NCBI RefSeq assembly: GCF_003478995.1
Contig: NZ_QUGI01000002.1
Coordinates: 359,263-423,262, forward strand
Length of the DNA stretch: 64,000 nucleotides
Direction: 5' to 3'
From: Pseudoflavonifractor sp. AF19-9AC
Lineage (GTDB): Bacteria > Bacillota > Clostridia > Oscillospirales > Oscillospiraceae
Under the pieces are notes generated by a model. The model had not been told where the DNA came from. It was given only the letters and a program-made list of their open reading frames with translations, and made no database searches. A program made the translations under genes and the position numbers. This document shows positions 61,078-64,000 of the stretch, one piece after another (the first letter of the stretch is position 1; every line of letters begins with the position of its first letter).

Positions 61078-61806
61078 TTACTTGTTGCGGGCGGAAGCCT
61101 TCTGCGGGTTGACGCGGGCAGAGGCCTTCTGCGGGTTGTTGCTGATGCCGGCAGCGCCCTTCTTCTCGGCGTTGTGCTTGACGGTGTTCTTCACGAAGAC
61201 GATGCCGCCCTTGGGGCCGGGGATAGCGCCGCGCACGGCGATGAGACCCAGCTCGGCGTCCACCTTGACCACGTCCAGGTTCAGAACAGTGACCTGCTCG
61301 TTACCCATCTGGCCGGCGCCGATCTTACCCTTGAAAATGCGGCTGGGGTCGGTGCCGGAGCCCATGGAGCCCGCGTGGCGGTGAACAGGGCCGGTACCGT
61401 GGGTTTCCTTCAGGCGGGCGGCGCCGTGGCGCTTCACAACGCCCTGGTAGCCGTGGCCCTTGCTGATGCCGGTGACGTCAACGAAGTCGCCCTCGGCGAA
61501 GAGGTCGGCCTTCAGCTGGTCGCCCACTTCAAACTTGGAGCAGTCCTCCAGAGGGAACTCCTTCAGGACCTTCTTGAACTCCTCCAGACCGGCCTTCTTC
61601 TGGTGACCCAGCTCAGGCTTGGTGAGCTTGCGCTCAGGAACGGTCTCGTAGCCCAGCTGAATGGCGTTGTAGCCATCCTTCTCGGCGGTCTTCTTCTGCA
61701 CCACGGTGCAGGGGCCGGCCTCAATCAGGGTGACAGGCACCACATGGCCGGCTTCATCGAAGATCTGGGTCATGCCGATCTTTTTGCCGATGATCGCTTT
61801 CTGCAT
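61078..61806 (-). CDS. rplC: 50S ribosomal protein L3 with repeated C-terminal tail
   Basis: 242 residues, about 30 longer than typical. The core (MQKAIIGKKIGMTQIFDEAG; RHAGSMGSGTDPSRIFKGKI) is normal. The tail after VKHNAEKKGAAGISN contains two copies of NPQKASAR, separated by one residue, each encoded by similar but not identical codons. L3 binds near the peptidyl transferase centre; the tail is probably surface-exposed. Confidence 0.95.
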   Translation of the reverse strand: MQKAIIGKKIGMTQIFDEAGHVVPVTLIEAGPCTVVQKKTAEKDGYNAIQLGYETVPERKLTKPELGHQKKAGLEEFKKVLKEFPLEDCSKFEVGDQLKADLFAEGDFVDVTGISKGHGYQGVVKRHGAARLKETHGTGPVHRHAGSMGSGTDPSRIFKGKIGAGQMGNEQVTVLNLDVVKVDAELGLIAVRGAIPGPKGGIVFVKNTVKHNAEKKGAAGISNNPQKASARVNPQKASARNK

Positions 61807-62293
61807 TTGGATTTCCTCCTACTTCAAAGGTTATTGGTCGGAGTAGTTGACGTAAGGGCCCCGTTGGGCTGGGCCCTGTCACGCCTCGCCTGCTCACAAC
61901 GCACGGCTTCCCTTCGACTCGGGACACAAACATCCGGGCTTTGGCCCTTCTTGGTTTGTATCCCTCGCTCCGGTCCATCCGTGCTGCTCGCAACGGCTCG
62001 GTCGCTTCGTCATTGCTACGACGACTTGACCCGTCCGCCTCAAATCGCGGCGGACTGCGGGTACAACAAAGTTGTGCTGACAGGTTCCGCTTTCAGCCTG
62101 TCAGGTTTGAGACGGCGGCTGTGTTATCACGCCTCGCCTGTTCGCGGCGGCTCGGGCGCTTCCTTGTTATCACGCCTCGGTTCCCTCGCGGGCGGGCCGC
62201 CTTCCCTCCGTCTCGGACCCGAACCGGAAACCTCAGTTTCCTGGGTTCTCGCCCTCGCTCCGGTCCAGGCTCCCCTGCTCGGGAATTCGGCGC
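61807..62293 (-). repeat. Expanded rpsJ-rplC spacer with hairpin-repeat modules
   Basis: 487 nt without a gene. Two modules share TCGCTCCGGTCCA (61969-61981 and 62258-62270), each preceded by a long hairpin with different but self-complementary arms (ACAAAC...GTTTGT at 61925-61960; GAACC...GGGTTC at 62220-62255). A third word, TCACGCCTCG, occurs at 61879, 62128 and 62168. A further hairpin, CTGACAGG-TTCCG-CTTTCAG-CCTGTCAG, is at 62078-62105. Confidence 0.7.
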
Positions 62294-62608
62294 TTACAGC
62301 TTAATCTCAATCTCCACGCCGGCGGGAAGCTCCAGGCTCATCAGGGCCTCGACGGTCTTGGGGGAGGGCTTGACCACGTCGATGAGGCGCTTGTGGGTGC
62401 GGCGCTCAAACTGCTCGCGGGAATCCTTGTACTTGTGGGTGGCGCGCAGGATGGTGACGACTTCCTTCTTGGTGGGCAGGGGGATGGGGCCGGAGACAGA
62501 AGCGCCGCTGCGCTTGGCGGTCTCCACAATCTTCTCCGCGCTCTGGTCAATGAGCTGGTGGTCATAGGCCTTCAGACGGATGCGGATCATTTCTTTCTGA
62601 GCTGCCAT
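62294..62608 (-). CDS. rpsJ: 30S ribosomal protein S10 (transcription factor NusE)
   Basis: 104 residues from ATG 62608 ([20 protein letters not shown]), preceded by AAGGAGGA. Also acts with NusB in antitermination. First gene of the operon. Confidence 0.96.
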   Translation of the reverse strand: MAAQKEMIRIRLKAYDHQLIDQSAEKIVETAKRSGASVSGPIPLPTKKEVVTILRATHKYKDSREQFERRTHKRLIDVVKPSPKTVEALMSLELPAGVEIEIKL

Positions 62609-62713
62609 TTGGGTTTTCCTCCTTATATACATACGAAAGTTGACATTGTCCAGCCTTCGTACGGTGAGAGCGCTCCGTATATCCACGCTTTCGTGCGTAT
62701 CACTTCCGGCCGC

Positions 62714-62741
62714 GAAAAAACCGGCGCATAGACAGGCCGGT
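62714..62741 (-). terminator. Terminator-like hairpin in the S10 operon leader
   Basis: Minus strand ACCGGC-(CTGTCTATGC)-GCCGGT followed by TTTTTCG, about 135 nt after the promoter and 105 nt before rpsJ. Suggests leader attenuation, possibly by L4; the stem is only 6 bp. Confidence 0.55.
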
Positions 62742-62880
62742 CTCTTCCCTGCCGGGCGATATACGCCGTGGCACGGATCTCTCAGCCGCCCGATTGTTAC
62801 GGACATACTCCGCGGAAGTTACCGGTTCTCACCGCAATCTCCCGCATCATCGCAGAATGCACCCTTGCAGGCGCTTTGAT

Positions 62881-62910
62881 ATCATACAACAACACCCCCG
62901 TGTGTGTCAA
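62881..62910 (-). promoter_or_regulatory. Main promoter of the S10-spc-alpha operon
   Basis: Minus strand: TTGACA (62905-62910), 18-nt spacer, TATGAT (62881-62886), about 270 nt upstream of rpsJ. The rest of the gap 62609-63130 holds the leader and the divergent promoter at 63023. Confidence 0.85.
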
Positions 62911-63022
62911 GGATTTTTTTAAAAAAATTCGCCTCATTTTTCCGATGATTCGGCCGGTTTTTTCCCGTTTTGCCGCTCCCCCCGGCGTCCCGTCCGAAAT
63001 GGTATCCCATTTTTCTTTTTGG

Positions 63023-63051
63023 TTGACAATCTTGTGTCCGGCCGGTACAAT
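63023..63051 (+). promoter_or_regulatory. Promoter of the enoyl-CoA hydratase gene
   Basis: TTGACA (63023-63028), 17-nt spacer, TACAAT (63046-63051), about 80 nt before the start codon. Confidence 0.85.
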
Positions 63052-63130
63052 GAGGGCCGGATCCTGTTTGGATGAAATTCCGTTCCGGGGCGCAGAGCGG
63101 GCGCGCCGGATCGGGGAAAGCGAGGAATGT

Positions 63131-63967
63131 ATGTCTGATCTAATCTACGAGGTCCAGGGCCATCTGGCCCGGATCACCATGAACCGTCCGGAGCATCTCA
63201 ACTGCTTCAGCGAGGAGATGATCCACCTGTGGACCGCCGCCCTGGAGGACATCCGGGACCGGGACGACATCTACGCGGTGCTGCTCTCGGGCAACGGGAA
63301 GGCCTTCTGCGCCGGGGGCGACGTGAAGGCCATGGCCGCCGGCGACGGCTTTTTTGAGAGCCGGGACGACATCTCGTCCACCGCCCTGGCCCGGAAGAAC
63401 TCCCTGTGGAAGGGGGTGCAGCGCATCCCCCTGCTTCTGGAGGAGATCGACCGGCCGGTGGTGGCCAAGATCCACGGCCCGGCGGTGGGCGCGGGGCTGG
63501 ACATGGCCCTGATGTGCGACGTGCGCATCGCCTCCAAAAGCGCCACCCTGTCCGAGAGCTACTTCAACGCGGGCATTGTCCCCGGGGACGGCGGAGCCTA
63601 TTTCCTGCCCCGGCTGGTGGGCCGAGACAAGGCCCTGGACATGTTCTGGACCGCCCGGGTGCTGAAGGGGGAGGAGGCCGAGGCCATCGGCCTGGTCACC
63701 CGCACGGTGCCCGACGAGGAGCTGGACGACTTTGTGGAGCAGTATATGCAGAAGCTGCTGGAGGCCCCCCAGCAGGCCATGCGCCTGACCAAGCGGGCCA
63801 TCCACGAGAGCGAGCAGAGCACCCTTCGGGCCTCCCTGGACATGGTGTCCTCCTTTATGGGCATCGTCACCGAGCTGGATGACTACCGCACCCGCACCGC
63901 CGCCCTGGTGGCGCAGCTGGAGCAGAAGCACCTGCGCCGGAAAAAAGAGGATTCCAACGAGGGGTAA
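63131..63967 (+). CDS. Enoyl-CoA hydratase/isomerase family protein
   Basis: 278 residues from ATG 63131 (GAGGAATGT upstream). Crotonase fold: the oxyanion-hole segments FCAGGDVKAM and IHGPAVGAGLDMALMCD are present, and SESYFNAGIVPGDGGAYFLPRLVG follows. The usual catalytic glutamate pair is not clearly in place (the first position is in GAGLDMA), so reaction type (hydratase, isomerase or dehalogenase-like) is open. It acts on acyl-CoA thioesters in the cytoplasm. No beta-oxidation genes are visible before the window ends. Confidence 0.84.
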   Translation: MSDLIYEVQGHLARITMNRPEHLNCFSEEMIHLWTAALEDIRDRDDIYAVLLSGNGKAFCAGGDVKAMAAGDGFFESRDDISSTALARKNSLWKGVQRIPLLLEEIDRPVVAKIHGPAVGAGLDMALMCDVRIASKSATLSESYFNAGIVPGDGGAYFLPRLVGRDKALDMFWTARVLKGEEAEAIGLVTRTVPDEELDDFVEQYMQKLLEAPQQAMRLTKRAIHESEQSTLRASLDMVSSFMGIVTELDDYRTRTAALVAQLEQKHLRRKKEDSNEG

Positions 63968-64000
63968 GCAAGGCGCGTGCCGCCGGAACATTTTGTTCCG

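Overview
The window comes from a high-GC (roughly 60 %) Gram-positive anaerobe, most likely a clostridial Oscillospirales member close to Flavonifractor, Pseudoflavonifractor or Lawsonibacter. This is inferred from the DUF4317 protein, a PdaB-like sporulation deacetylase, an SLH-anchored S-layer protein, PRD/PTS regulation, the one-piece S10-spc-alpha ribosomal operon with a KOW protein between map and infA, and typical AAGGAGG ribosome-binding sites. I see no rRNA, tRNA, CRISPR array or complete insertion sequence.

Layout. 1-0.6 kb: 3' end of a DUF4317 gene. 1.1-11.8 kb: one plus-strand catabolic PTS operon: EIIB, EIIC (ascorbate type), cyclase-family hydrolase, two NAD(P)-dependent oxidoreductases, EIIA, an Ldh_2-type dehydrogenase, a DHDPS-type aldolase, a PRD activator and the operon's own HPr and EI. 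11.9-16.5 kb: envelope genes (PdaB-like deacetylase, a large S-layer protein) and an orphan phage-tail-like gene. 16.6-17.5 kb: tyrA. 17.5-18.3 kb: a tandem array of four small-RNA genes on the minus strand. 18.4-25.5 kb: a CDF metal exporter, an OmpR-type two-component system, an HtrA-like protease, NUDIX, aldose epimerase and a small protein. 25.5-45 kb: mixed housekeeping and accessory genes (LCP ligase, ECF sigma with membrane partner, alpha-hydroxyacid oxidase, Na/Pi symporter, ABC-F, LysR/YeiH pair, MarR/MATE pair, methyltransferase, an AT-rich foreign-looking island, ALDH, amidohydrolase, acyltransferase, LysE exporter, lipoprotein). 45-62.6 kb: the S10-spc-alpha ribosomal operon on the minus strand. 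63.1 kb: an enoyl-CoA hydratase.

Best candidate for an undescribed system: the array at 17.53-18.30 kb. Each of four diverged units has, on the minus strand, four hexamers of TTCACA type at exactly 11-bp period, a -10 box at a fixed distance, a CU-rich stretch of 27 nt that is a near-perfect anti-Shine-Dalgarno sequence, and a GC-rich hairpin. They read as about 90-100 nt sibling sRNAs under an OmpR-class (PhoP-like) response regulator. The regulator gene 1.3 kb away carries the same kind of boxes in its own promoter, and a Na/Pi symporter gene at 30-31.7 kb has three such boxes (in the opposite orientation) plus a leader peptide overlapping a terminator hairpin.

A second theme is palindromic intergenic elements. 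After the response regulator, the kinase and rplQ, the 3' end of the gene is duplicated around a short hairpin element. All ten nucleotide differences between the duplicated regulator and kinase tails are synonymous, so the copies seem to have diverged while coding. A 75-bp repeat seen at three loci and related hairpin modules also expand several spacers of the ribosomal operon.
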